A DNA stretch of 37,979 nt. Source: Candidatus Cloacimonadota bacterium. Its GTDB lineage: Bacteria > Cloacimonadota > Cloacimonadia > Cloacimonadales > JAQVBK01. The notes under the pieces are model-generated. The model worked only from the letters and a program-made list of their open reading frames with translations. It did not search any database and had not been told where the DNA came from. Positions 1-9,644 of the stretch are shown here, in pieces. Location: assembly GCA_028690365.1 (NCBI GenBank), contig JAQVBK010000005.1, positions 1 through 37,979 of the forward strand. Direction: 5' to 3'. Position numbers and translations under genes: made by a program. The first letter of the stretch is position 1; each line of letters starts with the position of its first letter.

Positions 1-284
1 GCTGCTGTTATCAAAGCCTGTTGCCGTTTGTATATGAGTTCGGGAATATCATCAACAGATTCTGAAACTGATATTTCAGTAACCTTAAAAAGGTAAAATG
101 AATTGAGAAAGGCAACAATTTTCTCTGAATCTTGTAATGTATGTGCTTTAAGCAACATTTCTGAACTCTCTGTTTCCAGAGTCCATGGGAGAACATTTTC
201 AAAAATTGTATTCAGTTCCTTAGCACCATTTTGAATCGCTTCTTCGTTATTTTTAGGTATTATTCCTTTTGTATCCTGATCCAT
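1..284 (-). CDS. Partial CDS running off the left edge; second gene of the dynamin-like operon
   Basis: Open frame from ATG at 284 (MDQDTKGIIPKNNEEAIQNGAKELNTIFENVLPWTLETESSEMLL...), no stop to the window edge; starts 1 nt after the stop of the upstream GTPase gene. Missing from the ORF track because it is truncated by the edge. Confidence 0.7.
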   Translation of the reverse strand, partial: MDQDTKGIIPKNNEEAIQNGAKELNTIFENVLPWTLETESSEMLLKAHTLQDSEKIVAFLNSFYLFKVTEISVSESVDDIPELIYKRQQALITA

Positions 285-285
285 A

Positions 286-2466
286 TTATACTTCTCCAAT
301 TGTATCTATGCATTTATCAATTTTTGCTGTTATATCTGTTTTTTTTCCGTTTAATCCAACAATCTCATCTCGTATTCTTTTGTCTTTGGACTTTTTGATA
401 TCCAGTTCGGTTTGTTGATTCTTAAAATACTCAGTATAAACATTCTTGTATGATTGTGCTTCGTTACTGTAAAATTCGGATAACTTTCCGATATTATCTT
501 CTAATGAATTTCTATATTCTTCTAGTTCTTTCATAAGTTGAGCAGATTGTGCATCTATATACCTTGATATGTCTTCAAGGATTAATTCTTTACTTTTATC
601 TTTTGAATAACTGCGATAGATATACTTCTCAACAAAACTTAGATTCATTTCATTAGGATTTCTTTTTTCTGAAATAAATAGATGGTCAAAACCTAATTTT
701 CCTTCAAAATCAATATTTCCAATTGAGTATTCTCTATGCTCATTAATTGGTTGAGTTTCAATTCCAAATTGAAGCATTTTTTGGGTCAGCTTCTCATAAG
801 ATTCCAGTGATATGCTTTTTAATCCAGAAGATGTTGATGCAAAAATTGAAGAAATAATGCTCTTCATTGAATTTATCTGTGATTCCGTAGAATTGAAAAG
901 TCCTTCAGAGAATTTCTTAATCAAACATAGCTGTTTATCAGTAAACCAATTTTTCTTATGAACTACTATCGTTACTTTTTGATTTTGGAGAAATACATTA
1001 AAATCGTTAATTAAATCATCATAATTTTTCTTACAACATTCAATGGTTTTTAATGTTTTAGTGAATTCCTTTTGAAGTTCCCCTTTTTTCTGGGTATGAA
1101 GTTTTTGTTTTTTTTCGGTTAAATCCTTATACATGGTTTCGAGTTCCATGCACTTGTTGTTCAAATCATTTTGTTGCTGAAAAAACCATTGAGTTTCAAT
1201 GGTCAGCGCACGTTTTTCTTTGATTTGTTCTGAAATGGAGTCTTTCTGTTCTTCAAGCTTTTTTATCATTTCATTTAGAAAACCTCTGAGTTGTTCATTG
1301 AGGGCATTTCCTAAAAAAGCATTCAATTTGGTTTCAAAGGTGTCAAAGTTTGAATATTTTTCAAGGAGAGTTTGAAATTTTATTGGGTCTTTTTTTGATT
1401 CGTCTTCAGCAAGGAGGCAAGCAGCACGATAATGTAGAGCAAGTTTATTAACAAAATCAAATATATCATATTCTGTCTTTTTATCTTCGCACTCATTTTT
1501 GTAATCCTTAATCTTTTGTCTGCTTAATTCTTGTATGCTGTCGATAACATAAATTTTATTATCATGGTATTCCTTTGGTAAATTATGTTTCGTGTTTTCA
1601 AGAATCTTCTCTCTAAATTTTAGTCTCTCTACATCTGTCGTAGGTAACAATATAAATGTGTTATTCTCTGCAAGTTTTGATATTCCACTTTTTACAAAAT
1701 CATAAAGAGTTTTTTCTGCGGGATCGTCCTTATGTAAATACAGAATAGCATCTGCTTTAGATATGTATTCCTTAGTTTCTGCATCAAGTCCACTGATTGT
1801 TTCAAGTCCGGGAGTGTCTACTATAATAGTCTCTTTAAGTTTAAAACGATGAGGATAATGGAGTTGGATTTTTACAGGTATTTTGGCACCATTTTTATTT
1901 GAGTCTATATATTGCTTTATATTGTTCTCGATATCCTCACCCTTTTGCTTAAACGGTGCTGGTAACTCTTTATCTATTAGGCTGCGAAAATCATTATCTG
2001 TATAGGTAACTTCTTTCTTTGAGGAGTCATAATTTTTTTTTAAAAAACGATTTATTTGAAACAATGGTAGATTATCATCTCTTCTAACCGTAATTTCTTC
2101 TAACTTTGCTTTAATATTACCATCATGGAATGTTATGGTATTTCCATCCAGATATTCTACAGAAAGAGATTTATTCTCACTATAGTGTATCTCAATGATG
2201 GCTGCGGTTGTCTCAAGAACACCGGTGGGAAGAAGCTCCTCTTGCAGTAGTGCATTTATAAATGTAGATTTCCCTGATTTTACCTTTCCTAAAACTGCAA
2301 TTGTGTATCGCTTATTACTTATACTTTCAAATCGTTCTTTCATTTCTTCAGAGAAATCAGTGTTGTAATTGTCTTTAAGAAATTTGTAGATCTCAATTGC
2401 AAGATTGATATGCCCTTTGTATTTTTGGTAAAAATCTGCTTCATTTTGATTTGTTTTTAAATTCAT
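286..2466 (-). CDS. Dynamin-like large GTPase
   Basis: 726 aa; P-loop GKVKSGKST, DTPGLETISG G3 motif, LPTTDVERL G4-like motif, long coiled-coil C-terminal half. Confidence 0.85.
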   Translation of the reverse strand: MNLKTNQNEADFYQKYKGHINLAIEIYKFLKDNYNTDFSEEMKERFESISNKRYTIAVLGKVKSGKSTFINALLQEELLPTGVLETTAAIIEIHYSENKSLSVEYLDGNTITFHDGNIKAKLEEITVRRDDNLPLFQINRFLKKNYDSSKKEVTYTDNDFRSLIDKELPAPFKQKGEDIENNIKQYIDSNKNGAKIPVKIQLHYPHRFKLKETIIVDTPGLETISGLDAETKEYISKADAILYLHKDDPAEKTLYDFVKSGISKLAENNTFILLPTTDVERLKFREKILENTKHNLPKEYHDNKIYVIDSIQELSRQKIKDYKNECEDKKTEYDIFDFVNKLALHYRAACLLAEDESKKDPIKFQTLLEKYSNFDTFETKLNAFLGNALNEQLRGFLNEMIKKLEEQKDSISEQIKEKRALTIETQWFFQQQNDLNNKCMELETMYKDLTEKKQKLHTQKKGELQKEFTKTLKTIECCKKNYDDLINDFNVFLQNQKVTIVVHKKNWFTDKQLCLIKKFSEGLFNSTESQINSMKSIISSIFASTSSGLKSISLESYEKLTQKMLQFGIETQPINEHREYSIGNIDFEGKLGFDHLFISEKRNPNEMNLSFVEKYIYRSYSKDKSKELILEDISRYIDAQSAQLMKELEEYRNSLEDNIGKLSEFYSNEAQSYKNVYTEYFKNQQTELDIKKSKDKRIRDEIVGLNGKKTDITAKIDKCIDTIGEV

Positions 2467-2502
2467 TTCTATATGCTCCTTAGTGAATTTGCACTTCTTG
2501 GT

Positions 2503-2680
2503 TCACTTTACCCCATTATCTAATAGACTCTTCATCCTGCCTTTTGCTGATGTTTTTATGTGAGCACATAATTTCGGAAGTTTCAGAATTCTTATATCCA
2601 AGAAGTTCTTGATTTAATCTCAAACCTGTGCTACTCTCCAGCTAACGAGTAGCAAAACTATACCTTAATAAATGAACTGA
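2503..2680 (-). pseudogene. Remnant of tyrosine recombinase/integrase C-terminal catalytic domain
   Basis: Reverse-strand conceptual translation SVHLLRYSFATR*LESSTGLRLNQELLGYKNSETSEIMCSHKNIS..(frameshift)..KSLLDNGVK* resembles the family pattern [38 protein letters not shown]; contains a stop and a frameshift, N-terminus missing. Confidence 0.7.
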
Positions 2681-2768
2681 CGCAAAATTGTTTACATTCT
2701 ATTTTTGTAAAGTACTTTTTAACTAATGTTTAAGCAGGAAAAAGGGTGAAATGTATCTGCTCCGGTTT

Positions 2769-2927
2769 CAAACTTGGGGAGAATAGGGAATTAGAGACCA
2801 TAGCTGGTTACAGAAATAATGTTGGGGATAAAAAACTGGCGGAGAGTCAGGGATTCGAACCCAATAGCTAGCTACAGCAATAATAGTAGTGGATAAAATA
2901 CTGGCGGAGAGTCAGGGATTCGAACCC
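2769..2927. repeat. Tandem imperfect ~64-bp repeats carrying copies of the tRNA-Ser 3' end (att-like)
   Basis: 28-bp exact match actggcggagagtcagggattcgaaccc at 2835-2862 and 2900-2927 (the latter inside the tRNA); flanking atagctRgYtacagMaataat is also repeated; a more degenerate third copy (aaacttggggagaatagggaattagagacc) around 2770-2799. Confidence 0.8.
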
Positions 2928-2991
2928 TGGGTGGACGTAAATCCACAACGGTTTTCGAGACCGTCCCGTTCAACCACTCCGGCAACTCTCC
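2902..2991 (-). tRNA. tRNA-Ser (anticodon CGA), CCA encoded
   Basis: Reverse strand GGAGAGTTGCCGGAGTGGTTGAACGGGACGGTCTCGAAAACCG...GGGTTCGAATCCCTGACTCTCCGCCA; 7-bp acceptor, long variable arm, T-loop GGTTCGAATCC. Confidence 0.96.
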
Positions 2992-2992
2992 G

Positions 2993-3457
2993 CTATCTTT
3001 TTTTCTTAAAAAAATCTCTTAACAAGGCAGCTGATTCTTCAGCCAATAGTCCACTACAAACTTCGGGATTCCAATTAAAATCTTTGTTACGCAGAGCATT
3101 GTAAATAGAACCAACACATCCTGCCTTGGAATCATGAGCACCAAAAATTATCCTGGGTATTCTTGACAAGATAATTAATCCGCTACACATTATGCAGGGC
3201 TCCAGAGTAACATACAATGTACAATCACTCAGATATTTAAGTCCGTCCTGCAACGCTCTTTCAATCACTAATTTCTCGGCATGCGCCAGAGAATTTTTCA
3301 GTTCTGCAGTTCGGTTATGGTCAGCTGCGAGCAGTTCAGTTCCATCTCTGATCAGAACAGCTCCCACCGGTACTTCATCTTTATCAAAAGCTTCTTTTGC
3401 CAGCTGCAAAGCCAGCTTCATCCATTGAAAATCCCGGTCAGATACTTCCAAAGCCAA
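2993..3457 (-). CDS. tadA: tRNA-specific adenosine deaminase
   Basis: HAE...PCIMCSG zinc deaminase motifs, 154 aa, TTG start. Confidence 0.9.
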   Translation of the reverse strand: MALEVSDRDFQWMKLALQLAKEAFDKDEVPVGAVLIRDGTELLAADHNRTAELKNSLAHAEKLVIERALQDGLKYLSDCTLYVTLEPCIMCSGLIILSRIPRIIFGAHDSKAGCVGSIYNALRNKDFNWNPEVCSGLLAEESAALLRDFFKKKR

Positions 3458-3458
3458 A

Positions 3459-4781
3459 CTACAATCTGCCTATACCAAAATATGTAAATCCCAGACTTCT
3501 CATTTTCTGAGGATCGTACTGGTTTCTTCCGTCAAAGATAACAGTTTCTTTCATTATTTTTTTCATCTTTTCGAAGTCAGGATTTCTAAACTGATGCCAT
3601 TCTGTCACCAGAATCAAAGCATCTGCATCTACCAATGCTTCATAATTCCCTTTGACATACTCAATTCCGTTATTGTCTGCAAAAACCTGTTTTGCAGTTT
3701 CTGTGGCAACCGGATCGAATGCCCGGATTTTTGCCCCTGCCTGAGTCAGCCCATTTATAATTTCAATTGCCGGAGCTTCTCTCATATCATCTGTTTGTGG
3801 CTTAAAAGCCAATCCCCAAACTGCAAAAGTCTTACCTGAAAGATTCTCTCCAAAATGGTTTTTAACTTTACCTACCAATACCTTTTTCTGATCCTCATTA
3901 ACCTCTTCAACAGCTTTGAGAACGCGTGCAGAAGATCCTACTTCTTTTGCCATCTGTATCAATGCTTTAACATCTTTGGGAAAACAGCTTCCACCATATC
4001 CTACGCCAGGATAGATAAACTTGTAACCAATTCGCGTGTCAGAACCGATTCCGTGTCTGACTTCTGCAACATCTGCGCCCAATTTTTCGCACAATTGAGC
4101 AATATCGTTCATGAAAGAAATTTTGGTTGCTAACATCGCATTGGCTGCATATTTAGTCATTTCGGCTGAACGAACAGACATAATGACAACCCTGTCAGAA
4201 TTTCGGTTGAAAGGCGAGTATAGCATCTTCATAAGTTCAGCCACTCTCACATTATTTGCTCCCACAATTACTCTGTCCGGTTTCATGAAATCATCAATTG
4301 CCATACCTTCCTTCAGAAATTCAGGATTGGAGACAACATCAAACTCCAGATTAACTTTTCGTTCATCCAGCACTTTCTGCATTACTTCAGCAACTAAATC
4401 GGCAGTTCCTACCGGTACAGTAGACTTATCCACAACTACTTTGTAGTCATTCATATAGGTAGCTATATTTTTAGCTACAGCCAAAACATACTGCAAATCT
4501 GCTGAACCGTCTTCACCGGGAGGAGTTCCCACTGCAATGAAACAAATCAATGAATTTTCTACAGCAGTCTTAATATCAGAAGTAAAACTCAATCTACCTT
4601 CTGCTGTATTTCTTTTCACCATTTCTTCCAGTCCCGGCTCATATATTGGGATTCCGCCATTATTCAATAAATCGATTTTGGACTGGTCGTTATCAACACA
4701 GATGACATTATAGCCCATTTCTGCAAAACATGTTCCGGTAACCAATCCGACATATCCGGTACCAATAACTGTCAATTTCAT
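3459..4781 (-). CDS. ugd: UDP-glucose 6-dehydrogenase
   Basis: [20 protein letters not shown] Rossmann motif, [12 protein letters not shown] catalytic Cys motif. Confidence 0.92.
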   Translation of the reverse strand: MKLTVIGTGYVGLVTGTCFAEMGYNVICVDNDQSKIDLLNNGGIPIYEPGLEEMVKRNTAEGRLSFTSDIKTAVENSLICFIAVGTPPGEDGSADLQYVLAVAKNIATYMNDYKVVVDKSTVPVGTADLVAEVMQKVLDERKVNLEFDVVSNPEFLKEGMAIDDFMKPDRVIVGANNVRVAELMKMLYSPFNRNSDRVVIMSVRSAEMTKYAANAMLATKISFMNDIAQLCEKLGADVAEVRHGIGSDTRIGYKFIYPGVGYGGSCFPKDVKALIQMAKEVGSSARVLKAVEEVNEDQKKVLVGKVKNHFGENLSGKTFAVWGLAFKPQTDDMREAPAIEIINGLTQAGAKIRAFDPVATETAKQVFADNNGIEYVKGNYEALVDADALILVTEWHQFRNPDFEKMKKIMKETVIFDGRNQYDPQKMRSLGFTYFGIGRL

Positions 4782-4817
4782 TTACTAACTCCTTAATGTA
4801 CTATTTCAGAGACTACT

Positions 4818-5741
4818 TCATTTCTTAAGAAACTTGTAATAATCGCTGTCTGTACCCAAAATCAATATATTTTTGTCGTTTATTGTCTTTTTATAAGTTT
4901 CAAGAGTCTTCAGGAATTCGTAGAAATCGGGATCACGATTATAAGCATTTGCATAGATATTGCTTGCTTCGGCGTCTGCTTTTCCGATTATTTCCTGAGC
5001 TTGTCTGTATGCTTCTGAGTTAATACTATTCAGTTCTCTTTCCATCTTACCAAGTGTTTCAGCAGCCCTTCCCTCTCCCCTGGATCTGTATTTAGCTGCA
5101 ATTTTCTGTCTTTCGGTACTCATTCTCTGGTAGACTTGTGTTCTAACCTGATCGATGTAGTTTACTCTTTTAATCTGAACATCCACCAATTCTATACCAA
5201 ATTGCTTCATTACAGGTTTTGATTGAACACATATAGAGTCTGCAATTTTTTTCCTTCCAACTTTTATTTCAGCTCCCAGGTCTTCGTAAAAACTGCTATC
5301 AAAATCTATTGTGAATTGCATTTCCCTATTAGAATTTCTGACAATTTCTATCAAATCGTGCAGGGAAACGATATCCCTGGTTATTCCATCTATAATGTCA
5401 TCAAGGCGACTATGTCCGAATCTTTCACTTCTGGTGGTTTGAAAGAAAAGCAAAGGATCTTCAATTCTCCATCTGGCGAAAGTATCTATCCAGATAAATT
5501 TCTTATCTGCGGTTGGAACTTGATTCGGTTCCCCATCCCACTGAAGAATTCTTTTTTCAAAAAGGTGTACTTTTTGTATGAAGGGAATTTTTCCGTAAAT
5601 ACCCGCTTCCTGATAATTTCCGCCTACGGGATCACCAAACTGAGTAATAATTGCCTGTTCTGTCTCACTAAGGATGAAAAATGAATTAGCCCCGACAATA
5701 ATAAGTATTACTGCAACAATTAGTAATGTGATTCTTTTCAT
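4818..5741 (-). CDS. hflC: HflC protease modulator (SPFH/band 7)
   Basis: N-terminal TM segment, SPFH domain (ILSETEQAIITQFGDPV..), adjacent to hflK with 4-nt overlap. Confidence 0.9.
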   Translation of the reverse strand: MKRITLLIVAVILIIVGANSFFILSETEQAIITQFGDPVGGNYQEAGIYGKIPFIQKVHLFEKRILQWDGEPNQVPTADKKFIWIDTFARWRIEDPLLFFQTTRSERFGHSRLDDIIDGITRDIVSLHDLIEIVRNSNREMQFTIDFDSSFYEDLGAEIKVGRKKIADSICVQSKPVMKQFGIELVDVQIKRVNYIDQVRTQVYQRMSTERQKIAAKYRSRGEGRAAETLGKMERELNSINSEAYRQAQEIIGKADAEASNIYANAYNRDPDFYEFLKTLETYKKTINDKNILILGTDSDYYKFLKK

Positions 5742-6715
5742 TTTGCCCCCTTGTCAAGATTGAGAATTGGCAGCAATCCTTTCTGATTTTCATCTACAAT
5801 GTAGATTTTTTCGACTAATGGAAGCACTTCTTCGTATGTTTCCAGCATCATTCTTTTTTTGGTAACCTGTTTAGCTTTGGTGTATTCCTGCAAAACCTGA
5901 ATGAATCTTTCGGCATCACCACTTGCTCTATTGGTGCGGTTGATAGCATAACCTTCTGCCTGTTCAATTACTTGTTTCGCAATACCTCTCGCTTTGGGTA
6001 TTTCATCATTGTATTTGCGCTGAGCTTCATTCACAATTCGTTCTTCTTCCTGCAAAGCAGCATTTACATCATTGAACGCCGGCTGAACCGGAACTGGTGG
6101 ATTTACATTTTGCAAGTTTATAGTAACCACATCAATCCCTGTTCCATAATCATCCAGATAACTCTGTAAAAGAAGTTTTGCCTGATAAGCAATATCTTGT
6201 CGACTAAGAACGATAGCTTCATCCACACTTCTGTCTCCAATAATCTGCCTGATAGTTGACTCTGATAAATTACGAATGCTTTCTTCAACATCTCTGACAT
6301 TGAAAAGATAAGCTGCCGGATCTTTTATTTGATACTGCACAATCCACTCTACATCAGCAATATTGAGGTCACCTGTTAAAATAAGTGATTCATAGGTATA
6401 ATCTTTTGTAGAGTATCTACTTTGTTTACCAAGTTCTATTGTTCTGAATCCAAACTCTTCTTTAAAAACATGTTTAACTTTTACTTTCGTTAAAGTCTCA
6501 ATTCCCAAAGGAATCTTGAACCTTAATCCTGGTTCAGACAGACGGTTAAATTTACCAAAACGCTGGATCACACCGACCTCTTCAGGCTGGACGGTATACA
6601 GACCCGTTCCTATAAATACACCTGCAATTATGATAATCAGAATTATCATAATTTTGTTCTTATAGGCAGAAGTATTAAAATCTTTTACATTGCCTGCATC
6701 AGCTGATAATGTCAT
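5738..6715 (-). CDS. hflK: HflK protease modulator (SPFH/band 7)
   Basis: GLYTVQPEEVGVIQRFGKF... NPPVPVQPAFNDVNAALQEEERIVNEA, typical HflK. Confidence 0.9.
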   Translation of the reverse strand: MTLSADAGNVKDFNTSAYKNKIMIILIIIIAGVFIGTGLYTVQPEEVGVIQRFGKFNRLSEPGLRFKIPLGIETLTKVKVKHVFKEEFGFRTIELGKQSRYSTKDYTYESLILTGDLNIADVEWIVQYQIKDPAAYLFNVRDVEESIRNLSESTIRQIIGDRSVDEAIVLSRQDIAYQAKLLLQSYLDDYGTGIDVVTINLQNVNPPVPVQPAFNDVNAALQEEERIVNEAQRKYNDEIPKARGIAKQVIEQAEGYAINRTNRASGDAERFIQVLQEYTKAKQVTKKRMMLETYEEVLPLVEKIYIVDENQKGLLPILNLDKGAK

Positions 6716-6753
6716 AATCTCTCCTTTGCTGAGTTACAATTTTAGAAGTCATT

Positions 6754-6782
6754 AATTCAATTTAGAAAATCTAAATTGAATT
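6754..6782. repeat. Perfect 13-bp inverted repeat between hflK and the epimerase gene
   Basis: AATTCAATTTAGA-aaa-TCTAAATTGAATT. Confidence 0.75.
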
Positions 6783-7729
6783 TAAACGAAGTTTTTTTGA
6801 AATTTCGTACTGAAAAAATCTATTGTTTCTCCAATGCCTTTTTCCAGCGAATATTGTGGTTTCCAGCCTAAACCGAGTTTAGCTTTTTGATTTGTCAGAC
6901 AACTTTTTCTGATATCTCCCGGTCGTGCAGGTCCTGGAATTGGCGCTACAAAATAATTCATCTGTCTGCTTATTTCCCTGAAAAGTTCTCCGGTAGATGT
7001 CTCACGGTTTGTTCCAATATTAAAATTATCATTGTCTCCAGTTGAAAGTGCCAGTAGATTAGCCTTTACTACATCCCTGACAAAGACATAATCCCTTATC
7101 ATTCCATCAGGTTCTTCCGCAAATGCATATAGATAACTCTTTTTATCCATAAGAATATTTTCAATGAAAATTGAAACGACGCCTGCTTCTCCATGTGGAA
7201 CTTGTCTGGGACCAAACACATTCGCATATCTGAGAACAGTATATTTTAAACCGTATTGATGTTGATAAAAAAAGAGGTATTTCTCCGCAACAAACTTATT
7301 GATTGCATACGGAGACAAAGGTTCAGGCTGGTAGTTTTCGGATGTCGGATATTCATCAGCTTCTCCATAAACTGCTCCGCCGGATGAAATAACAATTATC
7401 TTACCAGTATTGAATTTTATACAGTTTTGCAGCAGATTAATTAATCCGAGTACATTGGTTTGAGCATCCAGAATCGGATCTTTAACTGAAACCGGAACAC
7501 TTATCTGAGCCGCATGGTGATTAACAATGTCAGGCTTTTCAATTTCAAAAACCTTTTCCAGCTCACGACTGGCGATGTCCATCAGGTAAAACTTTGCCAG
7601 GGGATTAATATTCTCTGTAGAACCCGTACTGAGATTGTCTACAATTACAACATCATGTCCGTTTTTTATATACTCGTCCACTACGTGTGAAGCAATAAAA
7701 CCTGCGCCACCAGTGACCAAAATTTTCAT
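6782..7729 (-). CDS. NAD-dependent epimerase/dehydratase (UDP-glucose 4-epimerase-like)
   Basis: MKILVTGGAGFIASHVVDEYIKNGHDVVIVDNLSTG, SSGGAVYGEA, YAINKFVAEKY. Confidence 0.88.
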   Translation of the reverse strand: MKILVTGGAGFIASHVVDEYIKNGHDVVIVDNLSTGSTENINPLAKFYLMDIASRELEKVFEIEKPDIVNHHAAQISVPVSVKDPILDAQTNVLGLINLLQNCIKFNTGKIIVISSGGAVYGEADEYPTSENYQPEPLSPYAINKFVAEKYLFFYQHQYGLKYTVLRYANVFGPRQVPHGEAGVVSIFIENILMDKKSYLYAFAEEPDGMIRDYVFVRDVVKANLLALSTGDNDNFNIGTNRETSTGELFREISRQMNYFVAPIPGPARPGDIRKSCLTNQKAKLGLGWKPQYSLEKGIGETIDFFSTKFQKNFV

Positions 7730-7743
7730 ATTTTCCTCATTTA

Positions 7744-8313
7744 TTAATTTTCATAAGGTTGAATTATAACTAAGTCTGCAGGATCAGCTTTCATTGAAAC
7801 AGCCTGTCTCAACATCTTTATCTGCAGAACAACTTCGTTCGATTTCGACACTTCTTTAATTAACCCGGAAACACCCTTGAAAGGTCCCTTAGTAAATTTC
7901 ACAGTTAGCCCTGATTCCAGATAAGGATGCGGACAAAACTCTGCTTGCATATCACGTGTAGACTTTATTTGATGCAAGTCGCTCAGAAACTCACTCTCTG
8001 AGTCAATTTTCAGAAAATTTACAATATGCCCGGAATTAACAAGAATTTGCTGCTGCTTGAAATTACATTTTACGAAGAAGTAGCCTGAAAACATAGGTTT
8101 AGTGAAAGTAACTTTTCGATATTGATATAATCTGATACTTTCCATCAAGGGAAGATAGTAAAAAATGTGATTTTTTAGAGCATATTCCGCCAGTTTCTTT
8201 TCACGTTTAGGTTTTGTATGAACAACAGTCCATCGAAGATCATCTTCCGATGGACTTAAGTCGCCATACAATTCCAGAATCTCATCAGAACGAAAACTTG
8301 AATTTCTCTCCAT
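7744..8313 (-). CDS. NusG-family transcription antiterminator paralog (RfaH/UpxY/LoaP-like)
   Basis: NGN-like WTVVHTKPKREKKLAEYALKNHIFYYLPL...FSGYFFVKCN and C-terminal KOW-like TVKFTKGPFKGVSGLIKEV; next to nucleotide-sugar genes. Confidence 0.82.
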   Translation of the reverse strand: MERNSSFRSDEILELYGDLSPSEDDLRWTVVHTKPKREKKLAEYALKNHIFYYLPLMESIRLYQYRKVTFTKPMFSGYFFVKCNFKQQQILVNSGHIVNFLKIDSESEFLSDLHQIKSTRDMQAEFCPHPYLESGLTVKFTKGPFKGVSGLIKEVSKSNEVVLQIKMLRQAVSMKADPADLVIIQPYEN

Positions 8314-8317
8314 GAAA

Positions 8318-9613
8318 CTACAGCTTCACTACTTTTTCCGATTTGATGCCTTTTGTTACTGCTCTGGTGTCCAGAACGAGTTGTGCTTTGTTGATGATAT
8401 CTTTATAATCGTATTTACTATGATCAGTAATAATAATTACAAGATCATAATCCGAGATTTTATCTAAAGAAACTGATTTATAAGTTTTACCATTGAGCTC
8501 ATTTTTAAAACATGGTACATGAGGGTCATTGTAATCGAAGGTAGTCATACTTTTTTCAAGTTCAACTATTACGTTTTCAATTGGTGATTCTCTCATGTCT
8601 TCGATATCTTTTTTGTATGCAGCTCCCAGGAGAAGGATTTTTGCTTTAGAAATAGCTATACCTTTCTGATTTAGCATTCTGACAGCTTTGTTTACTACAA
8701 ATTCAGGCATTGCCATATTGATCTCACCAGCCAGTTCAATCAATCTGGTATGATAGTTATATTCTCTGGCTTTCCAGGTCAGATAGAAAGGATCAATAGG
8801 TATACAATGACCACCTACTCCCGGTCCCGGATAAAAAGCCATAAATCCATAAGGTTTGGTTTTTGCAGCTTCAATTACTTCCCAGATATCGATTTTCATT
8901 TTTTCACAGAGAATTGTCATCTCATTGGCAAGGGCAATGTTGATATTTCTGAAAGTATTCTCGTAAATTTTCTCCATCTCTGCTACAGCAGGAGATGAAA
9001 CAAGATATACTTCTGCATCAAGAATCATTTCATAGAATTTTTTTGAGATTTGATTACACTTCTCTGTTACTCCACCGACAACTTTGGGAGTATTATGAGT
9101 TTTATATTGTAAATTACCCGGATCAACTCTTTCCGGTGAAAATGCTATAAAAACATCCTTTCCTGCTTCAAAACCCATTTCTTTGAATTTCTTCACAATT
9201 ATTTCTTCAGTAGTGCCGGGATAAGTTGTACTTTCCAGAACCACCAGAGTATCTTTTTTCAAGTGCTGAGCCAGAGAATCCGTCGAAGCCTTTATATAAC
9301 TTGAATCAGGCTGATGATATTTATCTAGTGGAGTTGGAACAGCAATCATGATCACGTCAATATCCTTTATGACGGAATAATCGTGAGTAGCTTTTAGCAT
9401 ACCATTCTCTACCAATTTTTTCATCTCATTATCATCAACATCACCGATGTAGTTTTTCCCTTTGTTTACATTTTCTACACAGAATTTACTGACATCAATT
9501 CCAGTTACCTGATAACCTTTTCTGGCAACTGTTACCGCCATTGGCAGTCCTACATAGCCTAAGCCTATAACTGCAACTTTTGCTTCTTTCTTGTTAATTT
9601 TCTCTAACAACAT
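8318..9613 (-). CDS. Nucleotide-sugar (UDP-N-acetyl-hexosamine-type) dehydrogenase
   Basis: KVAVIGLGYVGLPMAVTVARKGY, GPGVGGHCIPIDPFYLTW catalytic motif of the WbpA/WecC type. Confidence 0.88.
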   Translation of the reverse strand: MLLEKINKKEAKVAVIGLGYVGLPMAVTVARKGYQVTGIDVSKFCVENVNKGKNYIGDVDDNEMKKLVENGMLKATHDYSVIKDIDVIMIAVPTPLDKYHQPDSSYIKASTDSLAQHLKKDTLVVLESTTYPGTTEEIIVKKFKEMGFEAGKDVFIAFSPERVDPGNLQYKTHNTPKVVGGVTEKCNQISKKFYEMILDAEVYLVSSPAVAEMEKIYENTFRNINIALANEMTILCEKMKIDIWEVIEAAKTKPYGFMAFYPGPGVGGHCIPIDPFYLTWKAREYNYHTRLIELAGEINMAMPEFVVNKAVRMLNQKGIAISKAKILLLGAAYKKDIEDMRESPIENVIVELEKSMTTFDYNDPHVPCFKNELNGKTYKSVSLDKISDYDLVIIITDHSKYDYKDIINKAQLVLDTRAVTKGIKSEKVVKL

Positions 9614-9644
9614 TCTTTACGCTCCTCCATTCAGTCTTTATTGA

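Noticed and set aside
11-202. 63-aa minus-strand ORF in the track
   Set aside because: Out of frame with the longer open frame 1-284 that starts 1 nt after the dynamin gene stop; the latter is the likely gene.
2889-3104. 71-aa plus-strand ORF
   Set aside because: Translates the antisense of tRNA-Ser (..ESQGFEPWVDVNPQRFSRPSRSTTPAT..), a common spurious ORF.
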